A stretch of 64,000 bases of DNA, from contig ML976675.1 in NCBI GenBank assembly GCA_010015655.1, positions 186,001 to 250,000 on the forward strand. The letters are read 5' to 3'. The stretch is from Bimuria novae-zelandiae CBS 107.79. Its lineage: Eukaryota > Ascomycota > Dothideomycetes > Pleosporales > Didymosphaeriaceae. The translations under genes were made by a program, and so were the position numbers. Under the pieces are notes generated by a model. The model was not told the origin of the DNA, did no database searches, and saw nothing but the letters and a program-made list of their open reading frames with translations. Of this stretch, positions 1 through 11,807 are shown piece after piece (positions within the stretch are counted from its first letter, which is position 1; every line of letters starts with the position of its first letter).

Positions 1-3000
1 ATTAACAAGGGCATGAGGATCCTCTGCAGAGGGAGAGTCTAGAAAAGTGTCTATTATAGTAATCTTAAGCTCCTAGCCCTGTAATTCTTAAGTAGCTAGG
101 TTAGCGAGTTAGGTTGTGGCTTCTTATACTATATTAACGTCTAGCTACTTAGCCTGCAAGAAGACCCTTATACGAGCTACCTTATCCTTCTCTTTCTAAG
201 TTTATAGTTCCTCCTGCTTGCGTGATAACGCGTTAGCCACTACGTTAGTAGTGCTTAGTTAGTAGGTAAGCTTTAGGTTAAAATTAGCTACTATTATAGC
301 CTAGCGTATCTATTGAGGAGTGAGCTCGCGCTTAGTAGAGAAGTACTCTAGCGCTTAATAGTTAGTAATAGCGCTAAAGGGCTTAGTTGTCTGTAGACTA
401 ATAAGCTAAGATCTTTATTCTTTAAGGCTATAGATTACGGCTAGCATCTCTTTATCGTGTATATTATAGTTCATCTGCGGGTCGCTCATTGTCTTGGAAT
501 AGAAGGCTACAGGTCGCCAGAGTCCGTCGTCCTGTAGCTAAGAGAGTACGCCAGCAACAACACCATCGCTCGCGTCTATTTCCATACGTGTGACGCGATA
601 GGGAGAGTAGTAAGCAAGTACGTTATCTAATAGTATAAGGTCTTTAACTTGCTAAAAGGCTGTAAGCTTTTGCTCTCTAAAGGCATGCTAGGCGCCCTTC
701 TTAAGGAGCTTTATAAGCGGTCTAACAATGCGTCTATAGTCCTTAAGGAAGGTTTAGTAGAAGTTATAAAAGCCTAAAAATAACTATATACTTTTAACTA
801 ATGTAGGCATAGGCTAGTCCTGCACAGCAGCGATCTTCTCTAGGTCCTTCTAAATACCTTAAGTACTAATAATAAGGCTAAGGAACTTTGTCCTAGTTAC
901 TATAAACTCGCTCTTCTTAATATCTGCTTGCAAACTAGCGTTGCGGAGTCGTTTAAGCACCTGCGCAACATGCTCCTTATGGTGCAGTGGATCCTCTAAG
1001 TAGATAAGGATATCGTCTAGATATGCTGTGTAAAAGTCATCAAGTAGGCCATGCAGTACCTTGTTAATATATTACTAAAAGGTAGCAGGTCTATTGCAGA
1101 GACCAAATAAGAGCACATAATACTTATAGTTACTATAGCGTATATAAAACGTGGTTAGGTCCTCTACTTCCTTGTCTAGTCAAATGCGATAAAAGGCCTG
1201 CCGTACGTCTAGCTTAGTAAATATCTTAGCACGGGCGAGCCTCGCAAGAGTCTCTTAGATAAGTAAAATAGAATAGACATCTTTCTTTATAATAGCGTTA
1301 AGCTTACGATAGTTAACATAAAATCGCTACCCCCCTCTAGGCTTCTTAGTAAATAGTACTAGTAAGGCGTAAGGCGCGTTGCTGTAAGTAATAACGCCGC
1401 GTTAGAGGTAGTTATTTAGGTAATCCTTAACAAGCTGTAACTGCTCTAGAGATATACTATACAGTGGGCTTAATATTAGTGTATTATCTATAGTTAGCTT
1501 AATATTGTAATTAACGCTGTCGTGGTGTAGAGGTAGTACGTCAGAGTCCTTCTTTAAAAAGTAAGCTAGGGTAGCGCCCGCATAGCCTAAGAATAGTAAC
1601 TTCTTTATAAGAAGCTAGCGGAGTTCTTTATCTAGGTCTAGCAGGTCTATCTAGCCTAGCTCCTCCTTACAGTCTTAGATTAGCTTCTCTACTTTATAAA
1701 CACTAATATAGCTAATAACTGTCTCTTTCTAATGCGCATTAATTATAAATACTATAGCTCTTATAATATTAATCTTAAGACCTGCCTTAGCGAGGTCCTC
1801 GCGAGAGACAGGTTTAGGGCAAGTTGGCTACTACTCTTATAACGATAGTGCTTGGTAGCGGAGCTGCTCCTCTATCTTCGCTAGGTTCTTCTGGTAGGTA
1901 CGACGCTGAGGGGATTGCTGCAATAAGCGGTAGATATGCTATATAATAGCCACGTCTATAAGCTTATTACGTTAGTTAGTATCTGCCTAATGCTTAAGAT
2001 TAATTCCTATAGCTGTGCCCTGCGTTAGGATAATAATATCTCGTTTATAGTTAATTTATATTATATCTAGCTATTTAAGCATCTACTACCTATAGTTAAT
2101 CTAGACGTTGGCTTCCTTAAGAAGCTTACGGCCAACTATAAGGTCGTAGCGGCCAGTGTTGCAAGGTATAAAGTAAGTAGTAAGGCAGTAGCTATCTAGC
2201 ACTAGGTTAGCCTAAAAGTGCTTATTCACCTGCCCGTTTAGTTAACTATTATATCTAGCCAGGAGAATAGCTTCTATGCTTTTAATAAATGCCTTAAGTC
2301 CCTTCTTAATTATGCGGAGGTGTTTAAGGTAGACTAGGACGTAGCTACCTACGCCTGTGTTAATAAGAGCCTTTAATTTAATTGCTAGCCCGTTCGTTAA
2401 GATGCGGCAGGGCAGAGTAAAAGCACTTTCGCTAAATAAGAGGTCTTATATGCTAGTAGCTCCTATAGGATTCTCTAGGAAGGAGACTTCCCCTAGAGTA
2501 ATACTTTTCCTAATTCCTTATTAGAAGAGAGGAAGCCTCCGTCCTTAGTCTTATAGTATACCTCTTTGTTAGCTTGCGGTGCTAAATCGCTGGCCTCTAA
2601 CGCTTTCTAATTAACAGGGCTATTTAGGTAGTCTTAAGTAATATGTCCTAACTTTTTATAATAGTAGCAGGTAAGCTAGCTACTTAGAGCTATAGTGGTG
2701 GCGCGCGTTAGCTATGTATAAGCAAGGGGCTACGCCAGTATTAAAGCGTACTCGCGAGACCTAGCGGCTAAGGTAGAAGTAGCCTTCTTTTAAGATTCTT
2801 GTTTAGCGCGCGCTATAACCTAAGAGTCTATAATTACTGCCTCTCGTGCGAGGTCGTGGGCAATATTAACAAACTTAGAGTAATTATCCTTAAGGCGACG
2901 AACATTATAGCCTATATTTATATAGAGTTAATCTATAAGCTTCTTATAGAACTCTTTAACCTATTAGTTAGCAGGTAGCTTACGCTGCGTTATAAGGCAA

Positions 3001-3600
3001 AAGAAGTCTACTTAAAAGCTAGTAAACTTAGCTATAGAGCAGAGGCGTAGTTAGATAAATGCCTAACAGGCCTTCTTCTCCTTATATAGGTCGCTAAAAG
3101 CTTACTCTATTATATTTATTATAAATTTGCTATTAATGCGTTCGCCACTATCTCGTAGAGCTCTAATTAAAGTTACAAGTTAGTTACGGGCGGGATCCTT
3201 TGTGCGTGTAGTTATATATACTGCGATACGCTCTTAGGTATCCTTTAAAGTCTCTCCCACAAACCAATCGCGGTTAGACTAAAGTTTATTCTCTATATAG
3301 GCCCTCCAGTGCTTAAAGGTCGTAGTTGTCTTGCTATCTAAAAGCAGCGAAGGGTCTAGGAACTTAACTAAGCGCTAGCTTACGCCTAAAAAGCGTGTAT
3401 ATAGATAAGTAATAGGCTTAAATAGTAATAAGTATGAAAAACATAAGTTATTAGGCTTGCCAGGCTTAGAGCTTAGCAGGTCGTTAGCAAAGGGGACGCT
3501 CTAGCTTAGGGTCTAAGGGAGGATTTAGAATTTAGTTATATAAGATTAAGTTACTAGTATATTAGGGGTAGAGCCTGCTATAGCCTGTTTAGCAAGTTAG
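1..3600 (-). mobile_element. RIP-degraded Ty3/gypsy LTR retrotransposon, left end missing
   Basis: Read on the minus strand, this stretch still shows the order gag - protease - reverse transcriptase - RNase H. A CCHC zinc-knuckle relic lies at about 2630-2672, with a Tyr where a Cys is expected. A retropepsin-like motif reading ALINTG lies at about 2345-2400. The reverse transcriptase motif YLDDILIY is at 1000-1023 and an RNase H segment (VAFYSKTMS-like) at about 485-510. Gag-like helical sequence appears at about 2800-3300. All frames are broken by TAG/TAA, and TpA is greatly over-represented, as expected after RIP. Integrase and one LTR would lie left of the window. It cannot be autonomous. 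Confidence 0.85.
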
Positions 3601-6014
3601 GCTTCTAACTTGTCTATCTTTTGCTACGCTTAAACGAGGGCTCCATGCAGCCCTTCGCCTTTAGCTAAGGTATTAGTAGCAATCTAGCGGTATATATGCA
3701 GTTATTATCGCTCTACACTATAAAAAAGTAGCTAACTAACTAGCTCTGTAGTAATCTTTGCTAGTTCCTACCTAAAATACTTAATTACAGCCTTTAGCGT
3801 CGTAGTAATCAGGTTATTGCCAGCAAACGTGGGTAGCTAGGGAGGTTATAAGAGGTCCTTATTAATACCTTGCTAGATACGAGCAAGTTTTAGGGAAGTG
3901 TCTTAATCGTGGTTTTCCTTAGTAATAGAGCCGTAGCTCTAGATTTCGTGTTCTTAGTAGATAAAGGGCTTAGATAGGTCGTACGCGCTGCCTAGCATCT
4001 CTTTTTCTAAGACTAACGCTATAAATAGGTGTTTTAGTGCTATTTTATTAATACTATAGGTAGAGTAGCTAGTTATTAGTTCTCTAATAAGGAGAAGGCG
4101 AGCAGGTAGTGCTTAGGATAGTTAGTAGGGATAGGTTCCTCTCTTATAGAGGCTAAGGCTCTTATAGCCTTCTTTACGTAAGTAGTAGGTTGCCTATATA
4201 GCACGTTTATTAAGTAAAGGGCAGCAGGCTAATTAGCTTTTCTAGCTAGCTATAGCGTGCTATTTTTAAACTACGTCCTTTAACTCCCTTTAAGTAGTAC
4301 GTTACTTAGTGGTATTAGGACCTCTCGTTGCGGGTAATTATACTTTATAATAAATTAATAGCTTAGCGTAGTTATATAATAAATTTTTTAAGGTAGTTAT
4401 TATTAAGTTGTGCGCGTAGGCAGATCGAGCGGTTTAACTTAATATTTTATTACTATCTCTAGCTAAGTAAAGAAATCTTAGTATAATATAAGGACGGGCA
4501 CGGGCTCTTGCATTAAGAAAGTAGATAAGGTAGGTTAGCTCTATTTTAGCTACACTAAGATGAGGAGACTATAGGTACACAGGCCTGCGGCACTTTTATG
4601 CACTACCGCTCGGCACGGAACATCTATCTATCCGAGATAACTACACTGGGTGCGTGGGCAGCTGCGCCCAGACGTAAGACAGCTACACCCAGGCGTGAGG
4701 CAGTCGCGCCTCTCACGCAAGGTCATGTATCCTGCCGGCATGCCAGGCCGTCACAGGTCCTAATTATTATCTATATCTACTATAACTATTTAGTCCCGTA
4801 AGTCCTTGCGGAGGCTCTAAAGGTATAAGTTTTTTAGGATCTCCTAACTATGCTCCTTAGCTTTTATAGCATAGTTATTAAAGTTAAGATTAAAGTTACG
4901 AAGCTTTTAGTTCCCTTATTATATTATAAGTAAGTAATTACGCGCGATTTCTTCTGCTAGATAGTTATAAAAGTTATAGTTTAGTAGCTCCTAGGGGTTA
5001 GCTTTAGTGCACCTTAGGTAGTGGTCTAGATATGTAATTCCTACTATTACTACACGTTCTGTTAATTAACTAATAATATATTTAGGTATATTTCTAAGGC
5101 AGTCCCTATCCTCTAGGAGCTTATATTATATTACTATTTTAAAGTAGTAGTAATCCTGTTATTTGCTATTAAAATAGGCTAGGTTAGGGATCTTAGGGTA
5201 GTAGCTTCTTCCTTAGTTTAAGATAAGCTCTACTATTAATCTCTCTAGTAGCTCTATCTATTAGTCTACTTCTAATAGCTAATTCGTACCTCTTATCTCT
5301 TAAGAGTATTATTATATTATTATAGGTTCTTAGCGCTTTTTTACTATTTTTTTAGTTAGTCCTCTTGCTCCTTATAGCAAAGTCTAAAAGGTATTTTAGA
5401 GGTTAATAAGTACTTTAATCTTGCTTAGGAATTACTATATTTTATTCTCGTCGACTCCTAATGCCTAGAGTTTAGTTATAAATAAGAAGGCTATCCTTTT
5501 ATTTCCCTAGCTATTGCTCTTTTATAAGCTAATAGCTCGCTGTATATAATTATTTACGCTAAAACGCGGACTTTTAGCAAAAGGTCCTATTCTTATTTCT
5601 ATAACTTTTTCATTTAGTAAAGATAGTCTTACTAGCGTTAAGTGTCTGTTAAGACTTCTTCTTAATTACTTACTAGGGAGGGTTCTGTCTCCTTGCAGGT
5701 CTAGGCGTTGCCTTTATAGTATTTATCTACGTAAGTCCTTTAACTTCGTGTGCTGCTTTATAGCTTTAGTCTATAATTATATTTAAAATCTACTTATCCC
5801 GCGACGGGTAGAAGTAATTAAATTTAATATAAGGGGCTAGGTGCTTAAGGAGCTAAAGGTGCTAGAAGAATACTTATAAATTTAATAGAGAGTCTAAAGT
5901 TAAGCTTTGGGCGTTGAACTTATATATCTAGGGCTCGCATAACCAAGGGTCAAGGATCCGAGGCAACAACTGGGCGTAGCCTATTACAGAGTACTAGTAA
6001 GATAAAAAAGGGTA
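3601..6014. other. AT-rich, RIP-like repeat-derived DNA without genes
   Basis: No credible reading frame. The sequence has the same TpA-rich, stop-dense composition as the retroelement to its left and is probably its 5' part plus other decayed repeats. A short GC-richer island at about 4585-4765 (repeating CCCAG/GCG-type words) stands out; it could be an LTR or another insertion that escaped mutation, but no element ends could be fixed. Confidence 0.5.
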
Positions 6015-7195
6015 TAATAATAGCTTATACTTATTACTAGGGCGTTAGTATTAAAGGTGTGTATAGCATAATTAAATTAATAAGGTTACTTATTTAGATC
6101 TAAACGATAGATTAATAAACAGGTTAAATATAATAGTAGAAGACTACTATCGTGGTCCTATATATACGTGTCCTAGACTGCTCGCTGGCGAGCGCTCTCT
6201 GCTGAGCGCTCTTTAGCGAGCGCTCCCTACAGAGCAGTTACATAACTTAGCGCCATGCGACGTAGTCGCGAAATAACCAGTTATTTATAGCGAATAACAC
6301 GAGGGGTTAAGTACAAAACCGGCACAGCCTTCCTAGGATCTTAGATCCTAACAAGTCCTTATCTTCGTTATGGTAATTTTATAACGCAGCCATACAGTTG
6401 CCAACTTATAAAGTTACACGTGTCATGATCCCTATATATACTATCCTATGCCTTGTAACGATAGCTATCGTTACTCGTTCCTTTTGGTGATGTATGGCGG
6501 CGTGGTATAGGGCGACGTACATTACAATACGATTTAACCTGTTTCCCCGACACTAATCCAATTCGGATCGGCTTCGGCCTTTAAGATTATTTTTCCGATA
6601 CTACTCTATATTAGACTCTTATTAGACCTATTATACATCCTTTTTACTAGGATTCCTTATTAGACTAGCTTTTTAGGATAATAGTTACTAAGTACTTTTA
6701 TATATAGTTTCTTTTATTATTATATATAGTATAGTACCTTTTTAGTATCTGTTTATACTGGGCCTATTAACACTTAATATATTATTAACTATATTCTTGT
6801 CCACGCACTCCCATATGCCTCTGAATAGAAACGCCTAAACAGATTTGTTGAGATCCAATCTTACAGACACTTGGCTAGGCTCCAGGGCGCCCATGGTCTA
6901 CAGGCGACCAATGGGGGCGGCTTACCTGGAAGGTCACGTGACTGCTCGACGTGCTCGAAGCGAGCAAGTCGAGCAGACGCAGGAGCCAAGACATCTGCTC
7001 GCTATGCTCGCTTCGAGCATGTCAAGTAGAGGAAGTATATAGGAACGCAAGGAGGAGTCTCTTCTACTTGTATTTAACCTGTTTATTAATCTATCGTTTG
7101 GATCTAAATAAGCAACCTTGTTAATTTAATTATGCCGTACACACCTTTAATACTAACGCCCTAGTAACAAGCGTAAGCTATTACTATAACCCTCT
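6015..7195. repeat. Pair of LTR-like copies in inverted orientation
   Basis: Roughly 115 bp at 6015-6135 reappears as reverse complement at 7073-7190. The two arms share the stretch that runs from TACTAGGGCGTTAGTATTAA through an AAACGATAGATTAATAAACA word. The right copy is less RIP-mutated. Both arms continue inward into similar material (AGGTTAAATA, a TAGAAGA word, a CTATATA box) and then into GC-rich hairpin-forming sequence built on GCTCG words. TG...CA-type ends are compatible with solo LTRs of one family inserted head to head. A third, more decayed copy in the left-arm orientation is at about 7665-7775. Confidence 0.6.
6945..7022. repeat. GC-rich imperfect palindrome inside the LTR-like copy
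   Basis: The word TGCTCGAAGCGAGCA on the left is mirrored by TGCTCGCTTCGAGCA on the right, giving an imperfect hairpin of about 26-bp arms around a short loop. A related GAGCGCTC-rich hairpin lies at about 6175-6245 in the opposite copy. Both sit in otherwise AT-rich DNA. No function is implied beyond LTR structure. Confidence 0.5.
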
Positions 7196-7659
7196 CCCGT
7201 CCTACCAGTACTCCTGCCCGAGAACCAACCTTAGCCCCTTAGGGATTAGCTATCTCTTTGGGATCTTAACAAGATTCTTTAAGTGACTAGCGCCGATACA
7301 AATCTATTCTTAGGTCCTTCGTTAAGTAGGGGCAGATCTATTCCTCAACTACTCTATATATATAAGTTACTATAAATATAATCTTCTTCTTATTTTTAGA
7401 TTTCTGTCTTGGTTAAAGAAGTAAAAATCTAATTAGAAAAGCTAGGTATCGAGAAGAGTATAGTTACTATTATAAAGGTTAGGCTTATAAGCCTTATTTT
7501 TTATTATTATAATGCTAGTGTTGCTAGAATTTATAAAAATGTAAGTGTTTTTATAATACTAATATTAAAGTTATTTAAGATATTAAAACCCTAAGGAATA
7601 GCTAGTTTTAGAGAATCTAGGATAAGTTTTCGGGTATGAGTACTATTAGGTAGAAAAAA

Positions 7660-7780
7660 CTAATAATAGCTTATACTTATTAATATGGCGTCAGTAGTAA
7701 AGTTATGAGATATTATATTAATACAAGCCCAAATTAAATCTAAATAATAAATTAGTAAATAAGTTAAATATAAAGATGGA
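7660..7780. repeat. Third decayed LTR-like copy
   Basis: This repeats the left arm at 6015 in direct orientation: AATAGCTTATACTTATTA, then a GGCGT word, then an AATAAATTAGTAAATAAG stretch, ending in GTTAAATATAA. Many differences are C-to-T or G-to-A, consistent with RIP. Confidence 0.5.
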
Positions 7781-7891
7781 TGTCCATCTTCACGCTTTTA
7801 TATACTTGGCTTATTTAAAATACTTAAGGCGAGTACAGCGAGTAGGTATAGTAGCCTTACACTCTTACTTAATCTACTTAAGCTAAGCTTA

Positions 7892-8329
7892 ACGTGTTCG
7901 GCAAGCGAGTGGATCAGGCAAGTAAGCGGATCACTCTATTTTACTAGTAAAACCGTGATTTTTACACCCCTGTTAAGGCTCTTAATACATAATAGAAAAA
8001 TTTATAAAGTTATGTAGCTAGCTACACCAATATAAATAATTTATATATTTAAAATTATTAAGCTCTAGCCTAAAGAAACTGGACGTTATTTGAGAATTAC
8101 TATATTATAGGGGTATTTTAGTCCCCATACGCCATATTTTAATAACTGCATATATTAGAACTATAGAAATTTAGTATAGTTATTCTTACACATATAATAT
8201 AACTATATTAAAAATTTAGAATTTATTATTAAGTATTAAGAGCCTTAAGAGGGGTGTAAAAATCACGGTTTTACTAGTAAAATAGAGTGATCCGCTTACT
8301 TGCCTGATCCACTCGCTTGCCGAACACGT
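7892..8329. mobile_element. 438-bp Tc1/mariner-type MITE with 97-bp terminal inverted repeats
   Basis: The terminal inverted repeats span 7892-7988 and 8233-8329 and begin ACGTGTTCGGCAAGCGAGTG. By eye they differ at only one position, near the inner end (CCCCTGTT versus CCCCTCTT). The element is bracketed by TA dinucleotides at 7890-7891 and 8330-8331, the target duplication expected for Tc1/mariner/pogo-like elements. The roughly 245-bp AT-rich core has no open frame, so it must have been moved by a transposase encoded elsewhere. The arms are far better preserved than the surrounding DNA, implying a recent insertion or one spared by RIP because of its small size. Confidence 0.85.
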
Positions 8330-9277
8330 TATTAAGTAGTTACGTAATTCTTCTGTACTGTGACACTATTAGTTACTATAAAACCCATAGGCACCCTTGG
8401 GCCTAGCCTTATAGTACTAATTATAGATTTTAATATTTTTAGTATAGTAGCTTTAGCTCTTTAAGTTTTAAGCTTTTTACTTATTACTAAGATAACACGT
8501 AACTAGCGCTGAATAAAGTATAAAACATAGAGTTTACTATTAAGCTAATTATTACTATTTATACATAAAATTTAATTTGCTTTTTTTAACTATCTATATA
8601 GGGCAGGGCAGGTGCGTGTTTCTTTTTTTAAAAAAAAATTTAAGAAGTTCTTTTATAAAGGAGTTAATTACTACTAGTATTAATAACTAGTATAGCTATT
8701 AGTTGCGCCTTATATACGCGTAGCGAGAGTAGGTTAAGGAATACTATATGCTTTAGCTATAGCGCACTAGGCAGGATAAAGACCTATATTAAGATTACTA
8801 ATACCTAATTGTATAGCTAGCTCACGGGCGTCTGTATTAAAGAGCGTTGTTAAGTGATATCGCGTGTTTTGTGTAGGTGTCACGTTTTGGCGGGGTGGCT
8901 CGAATCCATATGTGGCTCGAATCTATATAGCTGAGCTTATATCACGTCTCCAGGCAGTGATCGCACGTGCGTAGGCACCAGTACAGTGGAAACTGGCGAT
9001 TCGTCCCGGCACTATTGTATCACGTGGACCGTAGGACGACCTCGTGCAGGTGCGATGCGCACGTCAATTATCGCTTCATCGATTGGGACCAGATACACAA
9101 CGTCAAACCTTGATATCCTACCACGACACCGCCGTGTATCTGTACACAGCTGTTCCGTGGCTTGTACAACTTCGCGACACCAAAAGTCAGGTGGGCATCG
9201 CTCACCCAACCGGCCACCGCCACCTTCCCCACCTTTGGTAAGGTACCGCTTGCCATAAACTCCAGAACACTCATCCA
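8330..9277. other. Transition from repeat island to genic DNA, no gene
   Basis: AT-rich, TpA-heavy sequence continues to about 8870 and then changes to balanced composition. I see no supported gene. A copy of a dispersed repeat lies at about 8942-9000 (separate entry). Short open frames around 9000-9440 on both strands are frames over the 3' exons of the RTA1-like gene or have no recognisable content. Confidence 0.5.
8942..9000. repeat. Dispersed repeat, copy A
   Basis: The segment beginning GTCTCCAGGCAGTGATCGCA followed by CGTGCG and a GCACC-AGT-CAGTGG pattern recurs at about 34765-34815 and, more weakly, at about 40708-40760. It is probably the end of an unidentified transposon. Confidence 0.45.
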
Positions 9278-10304
9278 TCACACTCTGCCTAATTCGTGCC
9301 TGTACTCCAGATGCCAACTAGAGGACACCATTGCTTTATATGCGGGCACTTTTCCGTCCTGCAAAGCGCTAGCATATATGCCCGGGTGCCCAGCACAGAG
9401 GAGGATGGCTGAGATAAGAATCAAGCTATTCGATTATTAACAGACTTCATGAGGAGATTGCGTTCATCAAAACTTACCAGCCATCGAATATCATGAACTC
9501 TGCCTCTTTTCGCATCATCGGTCCACCAACGCCGCCAGCCATCGCTGGGATACTAACATAAAATTAGCATGAGGTCCACGAGTGGACCACAGAGTCTGAG
9601 AAGGGTCAACTTACCGGTAGAAACACCGTGCCAAAATCAATAAAAATGCTGTCATCATACACCAAAGAAAGATCTTCAGGTCTTTTGGTAGGGCCTTGTA
9701 TGCAACGGCTCCCTGTCGCCGGTAAAGACGTATGGCGAAGTCTGTGGCAAGAACACCCGCGATGAACATGACGGCGGCTTGGAAGGAAACGCCCGCGACC
9801 ATGATCGAGTTGCCTGCAGTGCCTAGGCTAGGATTTGAGTCGCCCATCGAGGCCAGAATACCACCACCACACTGAGAGACGAAACCGATCAGATCGGCCG
9901 TGACGAAAGGCCAGGTCCACAGCCGTGCGGGAAGCTTGGTATGCTCCGGGCCGAAGTATTGCATCAGTGTGCCAAGAGTCATGTACAGTGCCGCCGCAAG
10001 GAAGGATGGCGCAACTATGATCAACAGCAATTGGATGGTCATGGATGCGCCGTCCCAGGGGTTGTTGTGCAATAGGATGCGCCCAATGTATCCTAGAGAC
10101 TCGCCCAAAGCGCCGACGAAGACGAGAATTAGAGTAACCTTTCCAGAGCCGCCAGTACTTGAAGACGAGGTATAACTGAACGAGGGTGCAGATGGCGAAT
10201 ATGAATGCGTAGATGCCATTTGCACCGAGATTCGGAGCGTAGCCGTAGATTGTATCTTCGACCGGACATTGGGCCGAGACCTGCTCACAGTCCTTCTTTG
10301 CCAT
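9278..10304 (-). CDS. RTA1-like seven-helix membrane protein, apparent frameshift
   Basis: Member of the RTA1 family, fungal plasma-membrane proteins with about seven helices linked to lipid translocation and resistance to 7-aminocholesterol or other stresses. The ATG at 10302-10304 starts MAKKDCEQ. The N-terminal helix follows the family-typical GYAPNLGANG. Further hydrophobic helices include the ESLGYIGR segment. Splicing fits well: exon 1 ends at 9615, intron 9553-9614, exon 2 9478-9552, intron 9426-9477, exon 3 9278-9425, which ends after the family-typical AGHPG helix. Around 10,142 the frame of the first helix (ending FKYWRLW) is offset by one base from the rest, with no room for an intron. 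This is either a real frameshift, making a pseudogene, or a sequencing error. It lies beside a transposon island, and no partner gene is evident. Confidence 0.75.
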
Positions 10305-10846
10305 TTTGGAGGTACAAAGGGCTTGTGCGTAGAAGAAAATGTAAATTCGCAGATGTCGAGGAAACGGATTGACATACGGGGGATCGTTGAGATTGCTATG
10401 GAAAACAAAAGTATGAAAGAGTCTATCGTAAATTGTTGTGGGTTTTAAGGATGAATGCTCTCGTTGGCGCAACTGTGACCTTCTTAAATATTGTGCTTCG
10501 AATCCAATTCAGAACAGACGAAACGGTTGTATTGTAGATCTTAGGGCTGTGGAAGCTTATCCTTCGACGCGTATTGAACATGTACCAAAGCCTCCGCCCG
10601 AGCTTGGACGGATTGGGGGCGATGCTAAACGATGCGTACGAGGTAAGCGAGCTACGCGGGCCAATATGATTTGACAGTCGCGTTATCAGCTTCACGCCTG
10701 GCGGCCGTGAATGGTGCAATATTCCTACATGATTCATCCATGGCTTTTTCCTGCGGACTATTGTGATAGTCGACCGACAAGAAGGGAATCTCGCGACAGA
10801 TACGAAGGCCGATCTTTGTTGTGACAATCGGCTTGTGGTGCTTAGC
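10305..10846. other. Upstream region of the RTA1-like gene, no gene seen
   Basis: Balanced composition without a recognisable coding region. It probably contains the promoter of the minus-strand RTA1-like gene; no defined element was identified. Confidence 0.4.
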
Positions 10847-11696
10847 GACATCCCCAGCGCTGCCAACGAACAGAACGTTCGATCCGAACAATCGATCCGA
10901 ACGGCGTTTTCTGGTGTTTTGGATCGAACGAACGAACAGGCATGGTGGGTCGAACAGAGCTTCGAACGAACGCATTATTAGAGCCAAACGTTCGGTTGTT
11001 CGGTTGTTCGGGACTACTTTTGATCGATTTAGTATGGGGATTCTGTCCTAATTGGTGGAGTATTACCTTGTTCTGCTGGCCTTGTGCAACGTTCTTGTAG
11101 GAGAAGAAAACTCTGAGTTTTCTCGTCGACGTGCCTCCCACTGTTTCCCATCGTCAGCCGTGAGCGTATCTTGTTATGGATCAATTTGTTACCCGCTCGC
11201 ACTCGTCCCAGTCGACCCAGTCGACCCAGTCAACCCGGCTGGCATTTGACAGCTATCACCATGCCGGGTCGCGTACGGCAGCTGTCATGGCGATGGCGGA
11301 GAGCTTCGAGAGCTTGGATGACTCGCCATCTGAAGTGGAGTCCGTCGCTCCTACGCATGAGTTTCCCGGCGAGCTGAAAGCGTCCGGAGCTCGTTTTCCT
11401 ATTGTATGGACCCGCCTCTGGCAAGGCAAACGTCTCCTCAACCACGTCGTCAAGAAGGATGCCGGCCAAAACATCTAGCTGGTGGACGGCAGCCAGTTTC
11501 TCGACCACAACACCAACCTCCTTCCTAATTAGGAAAGTTGTATATATACGAACGTTCGGCCGAACGTTCGTTGTACTGTTCGAAGACGCTCCTGTTCGAG
11601 TCGTCTCGAACGTACGTACATTTGTATGTGGGCCGAACGAACGAACAAGCACCTTGTTCGGATCCTGTTCGATTCGTTGGCAGCGCTGGACATCCC
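10847..11696. mobile_element. 834-bp hAT-type non-autonomous element with 8-bp target duplication
   Basis: The exact 8-bp direct repeat GACATCCC flanks the element at 10847-10854 and 11689-11696. The element itself (10855-11688) starts CAGCGCTGCCAACGAA, and the perfect 16-bp reverse complement of this forms its right end. An 8-bp duplication plus CAG-starting short inverted ends is the signature of hAT transposons. Subterminal regions are crowded with GAACG/CGTTC words (about 10870-11010 and 11545-11670), which resemble the clustered transposase-binding sites of hAT ends. The middle has a 100-codon frame (11176-11478) that may be the remnant of a transposase N terminus, but no zinc-finger or dimerisation motif is visible. 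Confidence 0.85.
11176..11478 (+). CDS. Short open frame inside the hAT element
   Basis: A 100-codon frame beginning MDQFVTRS with an STQ repeat near its start, caused by a 9-bp direct repeat of CAGTCGACC-like units at about 11209-11235. The tail (ARFPIVWTRLWQGKR) is followed after the stop by more coding-like sequence in the same frame (LVDGSQFLDHN). This suggests a fragment of a once longer protein, plausibly an internally deleted transposase. No recognised domain. Confidence 0.3.
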   Translation: MDQFVTRSHSSQSTQSTQSTRLAFDSYHHAGSRTAAVMAMAESFESLDDSPSEVESVAPTHEFPGELKASGARFPIVWTRLWQGKRLLNHVVKKDAGQNI

Positions 11697-11807
11697 ACAT
11701 GGAGCACAGCTTATAACACAATGCCATTCCCAGCACGTTGGACGAGGTTCGCATTTTGAACCAGCTAACACGATTAATAGCATATATTTGCCATGGATCA
11801 CGTTCCC

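Noticed and set aside
4598..4801. Open frame of 67 codons in the repeat island
   Set aside because: Lies in a GC-rich island of decayed repeat DNA; no domain, probably chance.
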